Part shown: piece by piece, positions 1 to 11,564 of the stretch | Numbering within the stretch: the first letter of the stretch is position 1 | How the letters are laid out: every line of letters starts with the position of its first letter | From: an uncultured Methylophilaceae bacterium | GTDB taxonomy: Bacteria; Pseudomonadota; Gammaproteobacteria; Burkholderiales; Methylophilaceae | DNA length: 64,000 nt | NCBI GenBank assembly: GCA_903899965.1 | Contig: CAIULB010000021.1 | Location: forward strand, 1 to 64,000 | Reading direction: 5' to 3' | Position numbers and translations under genes: made by a program | Notes under the pieces: generated by a model | Databases searched by the model: none | Seen by the model: only the letters and a program-made list of their open reading frames with translations | What the model was told of the DNA's origin: nothing

Positions 1-28
1 CAGCGACTAAGTAAGGAAATTATAGAAA

Positions 29-1747
29 ATGGCCGTCGTACAGCAAACAATCAAATTACCGCAGTGGCGTCGTCGCCTGCTGTTGGTATTGGTGTTGCTA
101 GGCTTCGGCGCGTTGATTGGGCGTGCAATATTCTTGCAAGGCATGCGCCACTCATTCTTGCAAAAGCAAGGTGATGCCCGCACAACTCGTGCCATGACAC
201 TCTACGCACATCGTGGAATGATTACAGACCGTAACGGCGAGCCATTGGCGATCAGTTCACCAGTCGAATCAATTTGGGCAAACCCAGCAGATGCTCAAGC
301 TAGCAAAGAGCAGGTTGAGAAGTTGGCAAAGCTACTTGAGATGGGTCCGGATGAAATTTCAGCAAAGCTCGCGAATCAAAATCGCGATTTCATTTATCTG
401 AAACGTCGTATTTCACCGGAGTTAGCAAATCACGTCATGGCGCTTCATATTCCTGGTGTTTACATGCAGCGTGAATATAAGCGCTTCTACCCAGCGGGTG
501 AAGTAACTGCGCATTTGGTTGGTTATACAGGGTCAGATGAAAAAGGCTTGGAAGGTTTTGAGTTGCAATATCAAGACTGGCTTTCTGGTAAGGCAGGTAG
601 TCGCCATGTGATTAAAGACCGACAAGGTCATATTGTTGATGACTTAGAAGCTGTGAAGTTACCGCAAGATGGGCGAGATTTAGTCGCTTCTATAGATCGT
701 AAGGTCCAATATTTGGCTTACCGAGAATTGGCAAAAGCGGTTGAAGATAATAAGGCAAAAGCCGGTGCTGCGGTGGTGCTGAATGCTAAAACGGGTGAGA
801 TTCTAGCTATGGTGAATTTTCCTGCTTATAACCCAAACAATCCAAGTAAAGATATTGCTAAGTCACGCAATCGTGCAATTGTTGACCTTTTTGAGCCTGG
901 ATCAACAATGAAGCCAATGACGATTTCGGCGGCGCTTGAAACTGGTAAATACACACCGGATACTAAAGTTGAGACGGCGCCAGGTAGCTTCAAAATCGGT
1001 ACTGCTACAGTGCATGACTCCCACCCTAACGGCTTGCTGACGGTCGCGCAGGTGATTCAAAAATCATCGAACGTGGGTTCAGCAAAGATCGCTTTGTCGA
1101 TGGAACCTCAATATATGTGGGGCGTGTTTAACCAGCTTGGTTTCGGCACGATTACCCATGTGAATTTCCCAGGTGAGGCGGCAGGTAAGCTTAGAAATTA
1201 CAAAACTTGGCATCCAATTGAGCAAGCCACGATTTCATACGGCAACGGTATTAGCGTGACGCTATTACAGCTCGCCCGTGCTTATACAGTGTTCGCAAAT
1301 GATGGTGAATTACGTCCAGTCACATTGCTTAAATCTAAAGATGTTGCAGTCGGTCAGCAGGTGTTTTCAAAAGCGACGGCATTAAGTGTGCGTGACATGT
1401 TGGAGACTGTCGTTCAAGCCGGCGGCACAGCCCCTAAAGCGCAAGTCATGGGTTATCGCGTGGCAGGTAAAACAGGGACAGCCCACAAGCCTGGTATCGG
1501 TGGTTATCAAGATAAATACATCGCTTCATTTGTAGGGATGGCACCAGCAAGTAATCCTAAGCTGATCGTGGCGGTCATGATTGATGAGCCTAGCAACGGT
1601 CAATATTACGGTGGCATCGTTGCCGCGCCAGTGTTTAGCTCTGTGATGGGGGCGACGCTCCGTATGATGGGTGTGCCGCAAGATGCACCAAATAACAATG
1701 TGATTTTGCCGCCAGCTGGCTTGCCTGAAGTGAAGGAGGCCACATAA
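29..1747 (+). CDS. ftsI: Septal peptidoglycan D,D-transpeptidase FtsI (PBP3)
   Basis: Crosslinks peptidoglycan at the division septum; anchored in the inner membrane with its catalytic domain in the periplasm. The 572-residue product has a short basic cytoplasmic tail, one membrane segment (about residues 16-38), a PBP dimerisation domain (about 58-205) and a transpeptidase domain. The penicillin-binding motifs are all visible: STMK with catalytic Ser292, SSN at 346-348 and KTGT at 481-484. Length is normal for the family. An AAGGA lies 11 bases before the ATG. The stop overlaps the murE start by one base (TAATG), so the genes are translationally coupled. The few bases before the start include a TAA that could end ftsL, the usual upstream gene, but too little is present to call it. 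Confidence 0.97.
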   Translation: MAVVQQTIKLPQWRRRLLLVLVLLGFGALIGRAIFLQGMRHSFLQKQGDARTTRAMTLYAHRGMITDRNGEPLAISSPVESIWANPADAQASKEQVEKLAKLLEMGPDEISAKLANQNRDFIYLKRRISPELANHVMALHIPGVYMQREYKRFYPAGEVTAHLVGYTGSDEKGLEGFELQYQDWLSGKAGSRHVIKDRQGHIVDDLEAVKLPQDGRDLVASIDRKVQYLAYRELAKAVEDNKAKAGAAVVLNAKTGEILAMVNFPAYNPNNPSKDIAKSRNRAIVDLFEPGSTMKPMTISAALETGKYTPDTKVETAPGSFKIGTATVHDSHPNGLLTVAQVIQKSSNVGSAKIALSMEPQYMWGVFNQLGFGTITHVNFPGEAAGKLRNYKTWHPIEQATISYGNGISVTLLQLARAYTVFANDGELRPVTLLKSKDVAVGQQVFSKATALSVRDMLETVVQAGGTAPKAQVMGYRVAGKTGTAHKPGIGGYQDKYIASFVGMAPASNPKLIVAVMIDEPSNGQYYGGIVAAPVFSSVMGATLRMMGVPQDAPNNNVILPPAGLPEVKEAT

Positions 1748-3204
1748 TGCGTGCCAATCTTACTTCATTAAAAACACAAGCCAATATTAATCATATGACA
1801 TCAGATAGTCGTCAAGTCCAAGTTGGTAGCTTGTTTGTTGCTTACAAAGGTGATGCTACTGATGGTCGTGCTTATATCCCACAAGCGATAGCAAATGGCG
1901 CGTCCGCGGTGATGTGGGAACAAGGAGATTTTGCATGGAAAGCTGATTGGAAATTGCCTAATCAGTCAGTAGCTGGATTAAAACAAGCGATTGGTGAGCT
2001 TGCGAGCGAGTTTTATGGCAAACCCTCAGAGCAACTTTGGATGGTGGGTGTTACTGGCACGAATGGTAAAACAACTTGTAGTCATTGGTTGGCGCAAGCC
2101 TTTACAGCGCTTGGTCGTCAATCTGCCGTGGTTGGCACATTGGGCAATGGCTTGTTGAGCAGTTTATCCAAAACCAGCAATACCACGCCAGATGCTATCG
2201 TTTTGCATGGTTTGTTGGCAGATTATTTGGCACAAAAGGCTAAGGTTGTTGCAATGGAGGTTTCGTCACACGGCTTGGATCAAGGTCGCGTGAATGGCGT
2301 GGCTTTTGATATTGCCGTTTTTACCAATTTAACCCGCGACCATTTGGATTATCACGGAGATATGCAAGCTTATGGCAATGCTAAGAAAAAGCTTTTTGCT
2401 TGGGATGGCCTAAAGACCGCGGTATTAAATCGTGATGATGCGTTTGGCGCAAAACTTGCCGCTGAGTTGTCTGCACAAGGCAAATCAGTAATGACTTACG
2501 GGTTGAATAAAGACTTTGCTGGTGAAAACGGTATTGCAGTGAATAGCATGCAATTGACGGATGCTGGTATGCGCTTAGATGTGACAACGCCTATTGGTGA
2601 GGCGACGCTTAGCGCGAATGTGATTGGTCAATTTAACGCTTATAACTTGCTTGCCGTGTTGGCGACTTTATTGGCGTCCGATGTTGCTTTAAAAGATGCT
2701 GTTAAAGCACTTTCAAATATCAAGCCTGTGGCTGGCCGTATGCAGCAATGCGGTGGTGGCGAGCATCCTTTAATCGTAGTGGATTACGCGCATACGCCAG
2801 ATGCTTTAGAGCAAGTGTTGAAATCACTTCGTGCGCAACTTACAGCAAACGCAGAGCTTATTTGCGTGTTTGGTTGTGGTGGCGATAGGGACCAAGGTAA
2901 GCGCCCGCTAATGGGGAAAGTGGCTTCTGGCTTGTCAAGTCGCTTGATTGTGACTTCGGATAATCCACGAAGCGAGTCGCCAGCGAGCATTATTCAAGCG
3001 GTGATGGCTGGCGCCGGAGCAAAAGCGACCAGCATTGAATGTCGCACAGAGGCGATTAAACAAGCCATTAAAACAGCTAAAAAAGGTGATGTGGTGTTAA
3101 TTGCTGGCAAAGGCCACGAAGACTACCAAGAGATTGCAGGTGTGAAATATCCATTTAGCGATATGCAAGTTGCGCAAGAAACATTGCAGGAGATGGCGGC
3201 ATGA
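1747..3204 (+). CDS. murE: UDP-MurNAc-tripeptide synthetase MurE (meso-DAP adding)
   Basis: Cytoplasmic Mur ligase that adds the third stem-peptide residue to UDP-MurNAc-L-Ala-D-Glu using ATP. The 485-residue protein has the Mur ligase P-loop GTNGKTT at 104-110, a central ligase domain and a C-terminal Rossmann-like domain. The DNPR motif at 405-408 is the signature of enzymes that add meso-diaminopimelate rather than lysine, as expected for a Gram-negative. Its start overlaps the ftsI stop by one base, and its stop overlaps the murF start in an ATGA junction. Confidence 0.97.
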   Translation: MRANLTSLKTQANINHMTSDSRQVQVGSLFVAYKGDATDGRAYIPQAIANGASAVMWEQGDFAWKADWKLPNQSVAGLKQAIGELASEFYGKPSEQLWMVGVTGTNGKTTCSHWLAQAFTALGRQSAVVGTLGNGLLSSLSKTSNTTPDAIVLHGLLADYLAQKAKVVAMEVSSHGLDQGRVNGVAFDIAVFTNLTRDHLDYHGDMQAYGNAKKKLFAWDGLKTAVLNRDDAFGAKLAAELSAQGKSVMTYGLNKDFAGENGIAVNSMQLTDAGMRLDVTTPIGEATLSANVIGQFNAYNLLAVLATLLASDVALKDAVKALSNIKPVAGRMQQCGGGEHPLIVVDYAHTPDALEQVLKSLRAQLTANAELICVFGCGGDRDQGKRPLMGKVASGLSSRLIVTSDNPRSESPASIIQAVMAGAGAKATSIECRTEAIKQAIKTAKKGDVVLIAGKGHEDYQEIAGVKYPFSDMQVAQETLQEMAA

Positions 3205-4571
3205 TGCGCTTGTCTGAAGCTGCTTTGGCTACGCGGGGTCAATTAATTGGCGCTGATGTGGAGTTTTGCTGCGTGGGAACTGATAGCCGTGCGATAAAAA
3301 AAGGTCAACTATTCGTCGCGCTTAAAGGTGAAAACTTTGATGGTCACGAATATGCTGCACAAAGTTTAGAACAAGGCGCATCTGCAGTGCTTGTTTCTAA
3401 GGCCTCAAATGTCAGCCCTGCAGTAGTTGTAGAAGATACGCGCTTAGCGCTTGGTGATTTGGCGTCGCATTGGCGTGCCAAGTTTGATATGCCTGTGGTC
3501 GCCATTACTGGCAGCAACGGGAAAACCACAGTTAAAGAAATGCTGGCGGCTATTTTAAAAGTAGCGACTGCTGATGATGCAAGTGTTTTGGCAACTCAAG
3601 GCAATTTGAATAATGACATTGGCCTGCCTATGACCATGCTGAATTTAGGCAAACAACATCGTTACGCAGTGCTTGAAATGGGCATGAATCATACTGGTGA
3701 GTTGTCTTATTTAAGCAATTTGGCAAAACCAAATGTGGCTTTAGTGAATAACGCTGGCACGGCGCACATCGGTGAACTTGGTAGCTTAGAAGCGATTGCA
3801 AATGCTAAGGGTGAGATTTTTGAAGGCTTAGCTGATGGCGGCACGGCGATTATTAATGCGGATGATGTATTTGCGAATTTATGGAAGAACTTAGCGAGCA
3901 AGCATCAGCAAGTGACTTTTGGCTTGAAAGCAAAAGCCGATGTGACGGCGAAATATGAATTGCATGCGGCGAGTAGCGATTTGGAGTTGATTGCACCAAA
4001 TGGCACAGTGAAATTTACGCTACCGGCCCCAGGACTGCATAACGTGAGTAATGCTTTAGCCGCGGCTTCAGCAGCCTTGGCTTTGAATGTTTTACTAGAA
4101 AACATTGCAACAGGATTAAGTAACTTTGCTGGTGTTAAAGGTCGCTTACAGACTAAGCAAGGTTTTGCTGGCGCAAAAGTGATTGATGACACTTACAACG
4201 CAAACCCAATGTCGATGAAAGCCGCGATTGATGTGCTTAAAGTGAGTGCTGGACAGCGTATTTTTGTGATGGGTGACATGGCTGAACTCGGTGCCGACGC
4301 GGCAAGTATGCATGCCGAAATAGGTGCTTATGCAAAAACAGCGGGCATAGAAAAGTTTTATGCCTTGGGTGAATTAACTAAAAACGCTGTGACCGCATTT
4401 GGTGCAAATGCAATGCATTTTGGAACAGTAGAAGCTTTGGCTGAAAGCCTTAAAAGCATAATGAATGCTGAAACAACAGTGTTGGTAAAAGGCTCACGCT
4501 CAATGCGTATGGAGCGGGTGGTTGATGCAATTCAACTTGCGCAAACAAATAATAATGGGGGAAATCACTAA
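3201..4571 (+). CDS. murF: UDP-MurNAc-pentapeptide synthetase MurF
   Basis: Adds D-Ala-D-Ala to the UDP-MurNAc-tripeptide in the cytoplasm, using ATP and the dipeptide made by Ddl (also in this cluster). The 456-residue product carries the Mur ligase P-loop GSNGKTT at 104-110. It also has the DTYNANP segment typical of MurF and a C-terminal [12 protein letters not shown] segment. It overlaps murE by four bases and its stop shares one base with the mraY start. Length and motifs are normal. Confidence 0.97.
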   Translation: MMRLSEAALATRGQLIGADVEFCCVGTDSRAIKKGQLFVALKGENFDGHEYAAQSLEQGASAVLVSKASNVSPAVVVEDTRLALGDLASHWRAKFDMPVVAITGSNGKTTVKEMLAAILKVATADDASVLATQGNLNNDIGLPMTMLNLGKQHRYAVLEMGMNHTGELSYLSNLAKPNVALVNNAGTAHIGELGSLEAIANAKGEIFEGLADGGTAIINADDVFANLWKNLASKHQQVTFGLKAKADVTAKYELHAASSDLELIAPNGTVKFTLPAPGLHNVSNALAAASAALALNVLLENIATGLSNFAGVKGRLQTKQGFAGAKVIDDTYNANPMSMKAAIDVLKVSAGQRIFVMGDMAELGADAASMHAEIGAYAKTAGIEKFYALGELTKNAVTAFGANAMHFGTVEALAESLKSIMNAETTVLVKGSRSMRMERVVDAIQLAQTNNNGGNH

Positions 4572-5674
4572 TGTTGCTAGAACTTGCTCGCTGGTTAGCG
4601 CACGACATTCATGGCTTTAATGTATTTAACTACATCACGCTACGTGCCGTGTTAGCAACAATGACAGCTTTGGCGATTTCGTTTGTCGTAGGTCCTAAGC
4701 TCATCCGTAAATTAACCGAATATAAAGTAGGTCAATCGGTGCGTGATGACGGCCCAAAAGCGCATTTGGTAAAAGCAGGCACACCAACCATGGGCGGTGC
4801 ATTGATTTTGGTAGCGATTGCCATTTCAACATTGCTTTGGGCGGATTTAAGCAATCGTTATGTATGGGTGGTGTTATTCACTACATTGGGATTTGGCATC
4901 ATCGGCTTTGTCGATGATTGGCGTAAAGTGGTGTATCGCAACCCTAAAGGCTTGTCAGCAAAAGAGAAGTATTTCTGGCAATCGGCGATAGGTTTTGGTG
5001 TGGCTATTTATTTAACGCAAACCGCAACCTTGCCGGCGGAAACGACTTTGTATGTGCCGTTTTTCAAACATCTCGTTTTTCCAATGAGCTCAATCGCTTT
5101 TGTCGTGCTCACTTATTTAGTGTTGGTGGGAAGTAGCAATGCGGTGAATCTAACCGATGGTTTAGATGGCTTGGCGATTATGCCAACGCTCATGATTTCT
5201 GCTGCCTTGGCGATTTTCGCTTATGTGACTGGCCATATTTTCTTTTCAAAATATCTCGGCATTCCTTATGTGCCAGGCGCGGGGGAATTGACCGTATTTT
5301 GTGCCGCTATGTCTGGTGCGGGCTTAGGTTTCTTATGGTTTAACGCTTACCCAGCAGAAGTTTTTATGGGAGATGTTGGTGCTTTAGCTTTGGGTGCGGC
5401 ACTGGGTGCGGTGGCTGTGATTGTGAGGCAAGAAATCATCTTGTTTGTCATGGGTGGCGTGTTTGTGGTGGAGACCTTATCCGTTGTCATTCAAGTCAGT
5501 TATTTCCGTTATACAAAAAAGAAATACGGTGAAGGCCGACGCATCTTTTTGATGGCGCCTTTGCATCACCACTATGAACAAAAAGGCTGGAAAGAAACGC
5601 AAGTGGTCGTGCGGTTTTGGATTATTACCATGATGTTGGTGTTAGTTGGATTGGCAAGTTTAAAAATACGATGA
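4571..5674 (+). CDS. mraY: Phospho-MurNAc-pentapeptide translocase MraY
   Basis: Integral inner-membrane enzyme that transfers phospho-MurNAc-pentapeptide from UDP to undecaprenyl phosphate, forming lipid I. The 367 residues contain about ten hydrophobic helices. Family motifs are present: [18 protein letters not shown] near the N-terminus, [20 protein letters not shown], and the histidine-rich APLHHHYE that lines the active site. It overlaps murF by one base and murD by four bases (ATGA). This is the standard order of a proteobacterial dcw cluster. Confidence 0.97.
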   Translation: MLLELARWLAHDIHGFNVFNYITLRAVLATMTALAISFVVGPKLIRKLTEYKVGQSVRDDGPKAHLVKAGTPTMGGALILVAIAISTLLWADLSNRYVWVVLFTTLGFGIIGFVDDWRKVVYRNPKGLSAKEKYFWQSAIGFGVAIYLTQTATLPAETTLYVPFFKHLVFPMSSIAFVVLTYLVLVGSSNAVNLTDGLDGLAIMPTLMISAALAIFAYVTGHIFFSKYLGIPYVPGAGELTVFCAAMSGAGLGFLWFNAYPAEVFMGDVGALALGAALGAVAVIVRQEIILFVMGGVFVVETLSVVIQVSYFRYTKKKYGEGRRIFLMAPLHHHYEQKGWKETQVVVRFWIITMMLVLVGLASLKIR

Positions 5675-7053
5675 AACTCGAATTAAAGGACAAACAGGTG
5701 TTAGTGCTAGGCCTCGGTGACACGGGGCTTTCGGCATTGCGTTGGCTTCATCGCCAAGGCGCTCGTTTGTCTGTGGCTGATACACGTGAAACACCGCCAG
5801 GAGTTGCGACGCTTCAAGCCGAATTGCCAAGTGTGAAATTACACATAGGTGCGTTTACTGAAGTTGTCTTTAACGATGCAGAAGTTATCGTCATTAGTCC
5901 GGGAGTTCCTATGGCCGAGCCTATGGTGCAAGCCGCGGTTGATCGCGGCGTGCCTGTGGTGGGTGACGTTGAATTGTTTGCGCAATACAAGCCTGCTGGC
6001 GCAAAAGTTATCGCCATTACAGGCGCAAATGGTAAAAGCACGGTGACGACTTTAGTGGGCGAGATGTGCAAAGCGGCAGGTTTAAAAACGGTAGTAGCAG
6101 GCAATATCGGCTTACCAGTGCTCGATACTTTAAATGGCGATCTGCCCGATGTTTATGTATTGGAACTTTCAAGTTTTCAGCTTGAAACAACGAGCAGCTT
6201 AAATGCGGAAGCCGCCACAGTGCTCAACATTAGCGAAGACCACATGGACCGCTATGAGGGGCTTGATGATTATGCTCAAGCGAAAGCACGTGTGTTTTTC
6301 GGTAAAGGCTTGCAAGTGCTTAATCGCCAAGATGATTGGAGTATGAGTATGGCCTTGCAAGGGCGTGCTGTTGTGACATTTGGTCTGGATGAAGCGGTGA
6401 ATGACAGCGATTTTGGCTTGGTTACACGAGCTGGAATAACCCAATTAATGCGTGGTCAAAAAGCATTATTGGCGACAAGTGAAATGAAAATCGCAGGTTT
6501 GCATAATGCTGCGAATGCATTAGCTGCCATGGCTTTGTGTGAAGCGATTGGTGTGCCACAAGCTGCGATGATTAAAGCTTTGCGTGAATATAAAGGCTTA
6601 CCACATCGCGTGGAATGGGTTGCCAATATTAGCAATGTTGCCTTTTATGATGATTCAAAAGGCACCAATGTTGGCGCAACTTATGCCGCGCTTCAAGGTT
6701 TAGTGGGCCCAAATGATACTAAGAAAATTGTGTTAATCGCGGGCGGTGATGGCAAAGGTCAAGACTTCTCGCCACTTGCTGACATTGTGGCGAAAAACGC
6801 CCGTGCGGTGGTGTTAATTGGTCGTGATGCGCCACAGATTGAAACTGCTTTAAGTGGCGCAAAAGTTAATTTGATTAAGGCTGAAAGTTTAGAAATGGCT
6901 GTAAAAGCGGCTTTTGGCTTAGCAGAAGCGGGCGACGCCGTATTGCTATCTCCTGCGTGCGCAAGTTTTGATATGTTCCGCAATTATGTGCACCGTGCAG
7001 AAGTTTTTGTAGAAAGTGTCAAAGCGCTTGCTGCTGAGGGGGTTGCCGCATGA
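5671..7053 (+). CDS. murD: UDP-MurNAc-L-Ala:D-Glu ligase MurD
   Basis: Adds D-glutamate to UDP-MurNAc-L-alanine. An upstream in-frame ATG at 5617 lies deep inside mraY. The ATG at 5671 is preferred because it makes the ATGA overlap with the mraY stop seen at neighbouring junctions, and because the product then begins [16 protein letters not shown], where MurD proteins normally begin. From this start the protein has 460 residues. It shows the N-terminal nucleotide-binding glycine motif (GLGDTGLS), the ATP P-loop GANGKST at about 118-124 and the ligase segment HRVEWV. It overlaps ftsW by four bases. Confidence 0.96.
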   Translation: MKLELKDKQVLVLGLGDTGLSALRWLHRQGARLSVADTRETPPGVATLQAELPSVKLHIGAFTEVVFNDAEVIVISPGVPMAEPMVQAAVDRGVPVVGDVELFAQYKPAGAKVIAITGANGKSTVTTLVGEMCKAAGLKTVVAGNIGLPVLDTLNGDLPDVYVLELSSFQLETTSSLNAEAATVLNISEDHMDRYEGLDDYAQAKARVFFGKGLQVLNRQDDWSMSMALQGRAVVTFGLDEAVNDSDFGLVTRAGITQLMRGQKALLATSEMKIAGLHNAANALAAMALCEAIGVPQAAMIKALREYKGLPHRVEWVANISNVAFYDDSKGTNVGATYAALQGLVGPNDTKKIVLIAGGDGKGQDFSPLADIVAKNARAVVLIGRDAPQIETALSGAKVNLIKAESLEMAVKAAFGLAEAGDAVLLSPACASFDMFRNYVHRAEVFVESVKALAAEGVAA

Positions 7054-8213
7054 TGCCGATGCTAAACAATCGCAACAAAATCACAGGTGAAAGCTACGAC
7101 CAAGCATTACTTTGGGTCACTTTGATTTTGCTCGCATTTGGCATGGTGATGGTTTACTCAGCTTCGATTTCATGGGCTGAAGGTAAGTCAATTACGCATC
7201 ATCAAGCTTCTTATTATTTAGTTCGCCATGCAGGTTTTTTGGTGGCTGGATTGTTGGCTGGCGGGATTGCGTTTCAAGTGCCAACACGCATTTGGCAAAA
7301 ATCAGCGCCGCTTTTGTTTTTAATTGGCCTTGGTATGTTGGCTTTGGTACTTGTGCCGGGGATTGGACACAAGGTTTTAGGAAGTCGTCGTTGGATTAAG
7401 TTGGTGTTATTCCAAATCCAGCCCTCAGAATTTATGAAGTTTTTGGCGGCGGTATATGTGGCGGATTACACCACACGCAAAGCCGCTTTAATGGATAGCT
7501 TTAAGCATGGCTTTTTGCCAATGTTAGGCGTGATGCTCTTGGTTGGTGGCTTGTTGTTGATGGAGCCTGACTTTGGCGCCTTCGTGGTCATTGCATCTAT
7601 TTCAATCGCCATTTTGTGGTTGGGTGGCATTAACTATCGCATCTTTGTGGGGCTGCTGATTTTGCTATTTATTGGCTTCATTATTTTGATTAAAACTTCG
7701 CCATATCGCTTACAGCGGATTGTCGGCTACATGGACCCGTGGGCAGATCCATTTGGTAAAGGCTATCAACTTACCCACGCTTTAATTGCCTTTGGGCGTG
7801 GTGAGTGGCTGGGGGTTGGCTTGGGTGGCAGTGTAGAAAAATTGATGTACTTGCCAGAGGCGCATACCGACTTTTTGTTAGCGGTGATTGCTGAAGAGCT
7901 AGGTTTTGTCGGCGTGGCAGTCTTAGTTGGTCTGTTTGCATGGATAGTTGTGCGTTCATTCAAAATTGCTAAAGAGGCTGTGAGTAATGAACAGTATTTT
8001 TCAGCGTTGTTAGCGCAGGGCATAGGCATTTGGATGGGCGTGCAAAGCATTATCAATATGGGCGTGAATATGGGGCTATTGCCAACCAAGGGCTTGACCT
8101 TACCACTGCTTTCTTTCGGTGGAACCGGCATTGTTGCGAATTGTGTAGCGATGGCAGTTTTGCTTCGTATTGATTGGGAAAATAAACGTCTGTTTAAGGG
8201 TATTCAAGTATGA
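7050..8213 (+). CDS. ftsW: Septal SEDS peptidoglycan polymerase FtsW
   Basis: Inner-membrane SEDS-family glycosyltransferase that polymerises lipid II at the septum as the partner of FtsI. The 387-residue protein is almost entirely hydrophobic (about ten membrane segments). It carries SEDS landmarks, including QPSEFMK and the late loop [16 protein letters not shown]. The start ATG overlaps the murD stop as ATGA; a second in-frame ATG three bases on is possible. The 3' end overlaps murG by four bases. Confidence 0.96.
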   Translation: MMPMLNNRNKITGESYDQALLWVTLILLAFGMVMVYSASISWAEGKSITHHQASYYLVRHAGFLVAGLLAGGIAFQVPTRIWQKSAPLLFLIGLGMLALVLVPGIGHKVLGSRRWIKLVLFQIQPSEFMKFLAAVYVADYTTRKAALMDSFKHGFLPMLGVMLLVGGLLLMEPDFGAFVVIASISIAILWLGGINYRIFVGLLILLFIGFIILIKTSPYRLQRIVGYMDPWADPFGKGYQLTHALIAFGRGEWLGVGLGGSVEKLMYLPEAHTDFLLAVIAEELGFVGVAVLVGLFAWIVVRSFKIAKEAVSNEQYFSALLAQGIGIWMGVQSIINMGVNMGLLPTKGLTLPLLSFGGTGIVANCVAMAVLLRIDWENKRLFKGIQV

Positions 8214-9274
8214 GTGCCAAAACGCTTATGGTGATGGCAGGCGGCACTGGTGGACATGTGTATCCCGCGATGGCTGTGGCTGATCATTTGAAAGCGCAGG
8301 GCTGGAATATTGTTTGGTTAGCGACTGAAGGTGGCATGGAAAATCGCTTGATAGAAGGTAAAGGCTATCAAAAAGCCATGATGACCATGCAGGGTGTGCG
8401 TGGCAAAGGTTTGCTGGGCTGGCTGTTGTTGCCGATTAAATTAGCTAAAGCTGTTAGCCAAAGCTACAAGGCAATGCGCCAGTATCAGCCCAATGTGGTG
8501 CTTGGTATGGGCGGTTTTGCAGCATTCCCTGGCGGTTTGATGGCGCGCTTGTTAGCTAAGCCTTTGGTCATACATGAGCAAAATTCAGTGGCTGGTTTAA
8601 CCAACAAATTGATGGCGAAAATCGCTACACGCGTATTAGCAGCTTTTCCGAATGCGCTAAATAAAGCGATTGTGATTGGAAATCCAGTGCGTGCAGATAT
8701 TGCTGAATTGGCTGAGCCAGAAAAGCGCTTTGGTATGCATAAAGGCGCGTTAAGAGTTTTGGTGGTGGGCGGCAGTTTGGGTGCGCAAGCCTTGAATGAT
8801 TTGATTCCGCAAGCGCTAGTTGCAATGCCAGCGGAGGCAAGACCTCATGTGATTCACCAAGCAGGCGTGAAGCATATTGAGGCATTGCAAAGTAATTATG
8901 CAAAACACGGCGTAGTGGCTGAGTGCCGTGCATTTATTGAAAACATGGCGGAGATGTATGCATGGGCGGATTTTGTGATTTGCCGCGCAGGTGCAATGAC
9001 AGTGGCCGAATTGTCAGCAGTAGGCTTAGGTAGCTTGTTGGTGCCATTCCCTTTTGCAGTGGATGACCATCAAACTACAAATGCAGCTTATTTGGCAGAT
9101 CATAAAGCGGCATTTTTAGTACAACAAAAAGCATTAACGGTAGAAAAGCTAGTGAATATTTTGACGACATTAACCCGTGAAAATTGTTTAAGCATGGCAA
9201 ATAAGGCGCGCGCTTTAGGCAAGCCAACAGCTACAGTTGATGTCGCAAATATTTGCATGGAGATGGCCGTATGA
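8210..9274 (+). CDS. murG: Lipid II synthase MurG (N-acetylglucosaminyltransferase)
   Basis: Peripheral membrane glycosyltransferase (GT28) that adds GlcNAc from UDP-GlcNAc to lipid I, giving lipid II. The 354-residue product has the N-terminal glycine-rich loop [10 protein letters not shown] (about 11-20) and the second [10 protein letters not shown] loop that opens the C-terminal domain. The donor-binding segment [11 protein letters not shown] with the following FPFAVDDHQ is also present. The junctions with ftsW and murC are ATGA-type overlaps. Family length is normal. Confidence 0.96.
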   Translation: MSAKTLMVMAGGTGGHVYPAMAVADHLKAQGWNIVWLATEGGMENRLIEGKGYQKAMMTMQGVRGKGLLGWLLLPIKLAKAVSQSYKAMRQYQPNVVLGMGGFAAFPGGLMARLLAKPLVIHEQNSVAGLTNKLMAKIATRVLAAFPNALNKAIVIGNPVRADIAELAEPEKRFGMHKGALRVLVVGGSLGAQALNDLIPQALVAMPAEARPHVIHQAGVKHIEALQSNYAKHGVVAECRAFIENMAEMYAWADFVICRAGAMTVAELSAVGLGSLLVPFPFAVDDHQTTNAAYLADHKAAFLVQQKALTVEKLVNILTTLTRENCLSMANKARALGKPTATVDVANICMEMAV

Positions 9275-10665
9275 AACATAAAGTGAAGAATATTCATTTC
9301 ATCGGTATCGGTGGCTCAGGCATGAGCGGGATTGCTGAGGTGCTGGTGAACTTAGGCTTTAACGTGACTGGCTCTGACTTGGCCAGCAATAGCGTAACAG
9401 GGAGGTTGCAAGCCGCTGGCGCAACCATGTACCAAGGCCATCAAAAAGAGAATTTGAAGGACGCGGATGTAGTCGTGGTTTCTAGCGCGGTTAACGAAGC
9501 CAATCCAGAGGTTAAAGAAGCGCGTGCGCGGGGCATTCCGGTGGTGCCACGTGCCTTAATGTTAGCAGAGTTGATGCGCTTTAGGCAGGGCATCGCCGTT
9601 GCTGGTACACATGGAAAAACGACGACAACGAGTTTGATTGCCAGCATCTTAGCTGAAGCGGGGATGGATCCAACTTATGTAATCGGTGGCAAGCTGGAAT
9701 CAGCCAATGCCAATGCGAAATTGGGCACGGGTGAATATATCGTTGCTGAAGCAGATGAGTCTGATGCTTCATTTTTGCACCTTACCCCAGTGATGGCAGT
9801 GGTGACCAACATTGACGCGGATCACATGGACACCTATGAGCATAGCTTCGACAAACTCAAAACTGCATTTGTGGACTTCGTTCAGCAATTGCCGTTTTGG
9901 GGTATGGCTGTGGTGTGTGTGGATGATGCCAATATCCGCGAAATTTTGCCACGTATCACCAAGCCAGTGATGACTTATGGATTTAGTGAAGCTGCGCGTG
10001 TGAGAGCGATTAATGTCGTCGCAGATAATGGCCAAATGCGCTTTACCGTTCAACGTATTAATGGCGTGACGACTGAATTTGATGTGACCTTGAATTTGCC
10101 AGGCAAGCATTATGTGCTCAACGCATTGGCAGCAATTGCGATCGCTAGCGAGCTGAATGTACCTGATGCGGCCATGATTAAAGCGCTTAAAGAATTTAAA
10201 GGGGTGGGTCGTCGATTTGAGCGTTATGGTGAAGTGATGGCGCCAGCAGGTGGCGCATTTACCTTGATTGATGATTACGGACATCACCCAGTAGAAATGC
10301 AGGCGGTTATTGCAGCAGCCCGCGGTGCGTTCCCTAACCGACGTTTGGTGTTGGCTTTCCAGCCACATCGTTTTACTAGAACACGTGATTGTTTTGAAGA
10401 CTTTGTAAAAGTGCTTTCAAGCGCTGATGCCGTATTGCTTACAGAAGTTTATTCAGCTGGTGAAGCGCCAATCGTTGCGGCAGATGGCCGCTCGTTGGTT
10501 CGCGCAGTGCGTGTGGCTGGAAAGGTGGAGCCGCTCTTTGTAGAAACAACCGCTGAATTGCCGCAAGCAATTGTGAATACTGTGCAAGAAGGCGATGTAG
10601 TGATTGTGATGGGTGCAGGTTCTATCGGTCAGGTCGCAAGTTTAACAAGGGATTTATGCAAGTGA
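9271..10665 (+). CDS. murC: UDP-MurNAc:L-alanine ligase MurC
   Basis: First amino acid ligase of the stem peptide. An in-frame ATG at 9253 exists inside murG. The ATG at 9271 is preferred because it overlaps the murG stop as ATGA and puts the dinucleotide-like loop [13 protein letters not shown] directly at the N-terminus, as in characterised MurC. The resulting 464-residue protein has the P-loop GTHGKTTTT and an EADESDASF segment. The C-terminal domain holds the DDYGHHP motif typical of MurC. The 3' end overlaps murB by ten bases. Confidence 0.96.
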   Translation: MKHKVKNIHFIGIGGSGMSGIAEVLVNLGFNVTGSDLASNSVTGRLQAAGATMYQGHQKENLKDADVVVVSSAVNEANPEVKEARARGIPVVPRALMLAELMRFRQGIAVAGTHGKTTTTSLIASILAEAGMDPTYVIGGKLESANANAKLGTGEYIVAEADESDASFLHLTPVMAVVTNIDADHMDTYEHSFDKLKTAFVDFVQQLPFWGMAVVCVDDANIREILPRITKPVMTYGFSEAARVRAINVVADNGQMRFTVQRINGVTTEFDVTLNLPGKHYVLNALAAIAIASELNVPDAAMIKALKEFKGVGRRFERYGEVMAPAGGAFTLIDDYGHHPVEMQAVIAAARGAFPNRRLVLAFQPHRFTRTRDCFEDFVKVLSSADAVLLTEVYSAGEAPIVAADGRSLVRAVRVAGKVEPLFVETTAELPQAIVNTVQEGDVVIVMGAGSIGQVASLTRDLCK

Positions 10666-11564
10666 TGGCACAAGCCCAAGCACAAGGCAGTTTGTTGTTG
10701 AACGAGTCTATGACTCGCTACAACAGCTGGCGCGTGGGCGGCAAAGCGGATCGTTTGTATATTCCAGCCAGCTTGGATGATTTAAGTGCTTTCTTGCAAA
10801 GTTTGGGTGCCAATGAGCAATTGCACTTTGTGGGCTTGGGTTCGAATTTGCTAGTAAGAGATGCTGGTGTACGTGGCACGGTTGTGGTGCTTCACAATGC
10901 ACTCAATAGCTTGCAAATGGAAGGAAATTTGGTTTATGCCGATGCCGGTGTGACGTGTGCGAAGTTGGCGCGCTTTACCGCAAAACAAGCCAAGCAAGGT
11001 GGTGAGTTTTGGGCTGGTATTCCTGGCACGGTGGGTGGCGCTTTGGCGATGAATGCGGGGTGTCATGGCGGAGAAACTTGGGACAGTGTAAATCGCGTGT
11101 TGACGATTGATGCAAAAGGCATAGTGCATGAACGGGATGCTGCTCAGTTTGTAGCGACCTATCGCCATGTAGCCATGCCAGTGGCTAACGAATGGTTTGT
11201 CGGTGCCTGGTTTGAATTGCCAGCGGGTGATGCTGAAGAGTCTGAGCAAAAGATTAAAGCTTTGCTAGCGAAAAGATTAGCTACGCAGCCGCTTAATTTG
11301 CCAAACGCGGGCTCAACCTTTCGTAATCCAGAAGGTGATTATGCAGCTCGTTTGATTGAGGCTTGTGGCTTAAAAGGCCACAAAATTGGTGGTGCACAGG
11401 TTTCGGAAAAGCATGCCAATTTTATTGTGAATTTGGGTGATGCAAGCGCAGAAGATATTGAGCAGTTAATTGGGCTGATGCGCGAGACAGTAAAAGAGAA
11501 ATTTGGAATTAGCTTGCACCAAGAAGTGCATGTGTTGGGCGAAAGAGTGAGTGGAAAAGCATGA
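10656..11564 (+). CDS. murB: UDP-N-acetylenolpyruvoylglucosamine reductase MurB
   Basis: FAD- and NADPH-dependent reduction that yields UDP-MurNAc. The 302-residue protein begins with an FAD-binding PCMH-type domain: [10 protein letters not shown], then GLGSNLLV, then [15 protein letters not shown]. The catalytic segment [11 protein letters not shown] contains the proton-donor serine. The start at 10656 is favoured over an in-frame ATG at 10665 because AAGGGA lies about six bases before it; the choice changes only three residues. It overlaps murC by ten bases and ddl by four. murA is not in the window. Confidence 0.95.
   Translation: MQVMAQAQAQGSLLLNESMTRYNSWRVGGKADRLYIPASLDDLSAFLQSLGANEQLHFVGLGSNLLVRDAGVRGTVVVLHNALNSLQMEGNLVYADAGVTCAKLARFTAKQAKQGGEFWAGIPGTVGGALAMNAGCHGGETWDSVNRVLTIDAKGIVHERDAAQFVATYRHVAMPVANEWFVGAWFELPAGDAEESEQKIKALLAKRLATQPLNLPNAGSTFRNPEGDYAARLIEACGLKGHKIGGAQVSEKHANFIVNLGDASAEDIEQLIGLMRETVKEKFGISLHQEVHVLGERVSGKA

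Noticed and set aside
1-28. Possible end of ftsL
   Set aside because: A TAA at 8-10 is in a place where ftsL could end, but only two codons precede it, too few to support a feature.
5617-5670. Upstream ATG start for murD
   Set aside because: It would add 18 residues unlike any MurD N-terminus and lies inside mraY; the ATG at 5671 makes the ATGA overlap used throughout the cluster.
9769-10368. Long antisense frame (199 codons) inside murC
   Set aside because: It lies wholly opposite a strongly supported gene, its product is rich in His, Cys and Trp with no recognisable fold, and it has no ribosome site. It is a shadow of murC codon use.
10851-11249. Antisense frame of 132 codons inside murB
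   Set aside because: Fully covered by murB; composition and lack of motifs mark it as non-coding.
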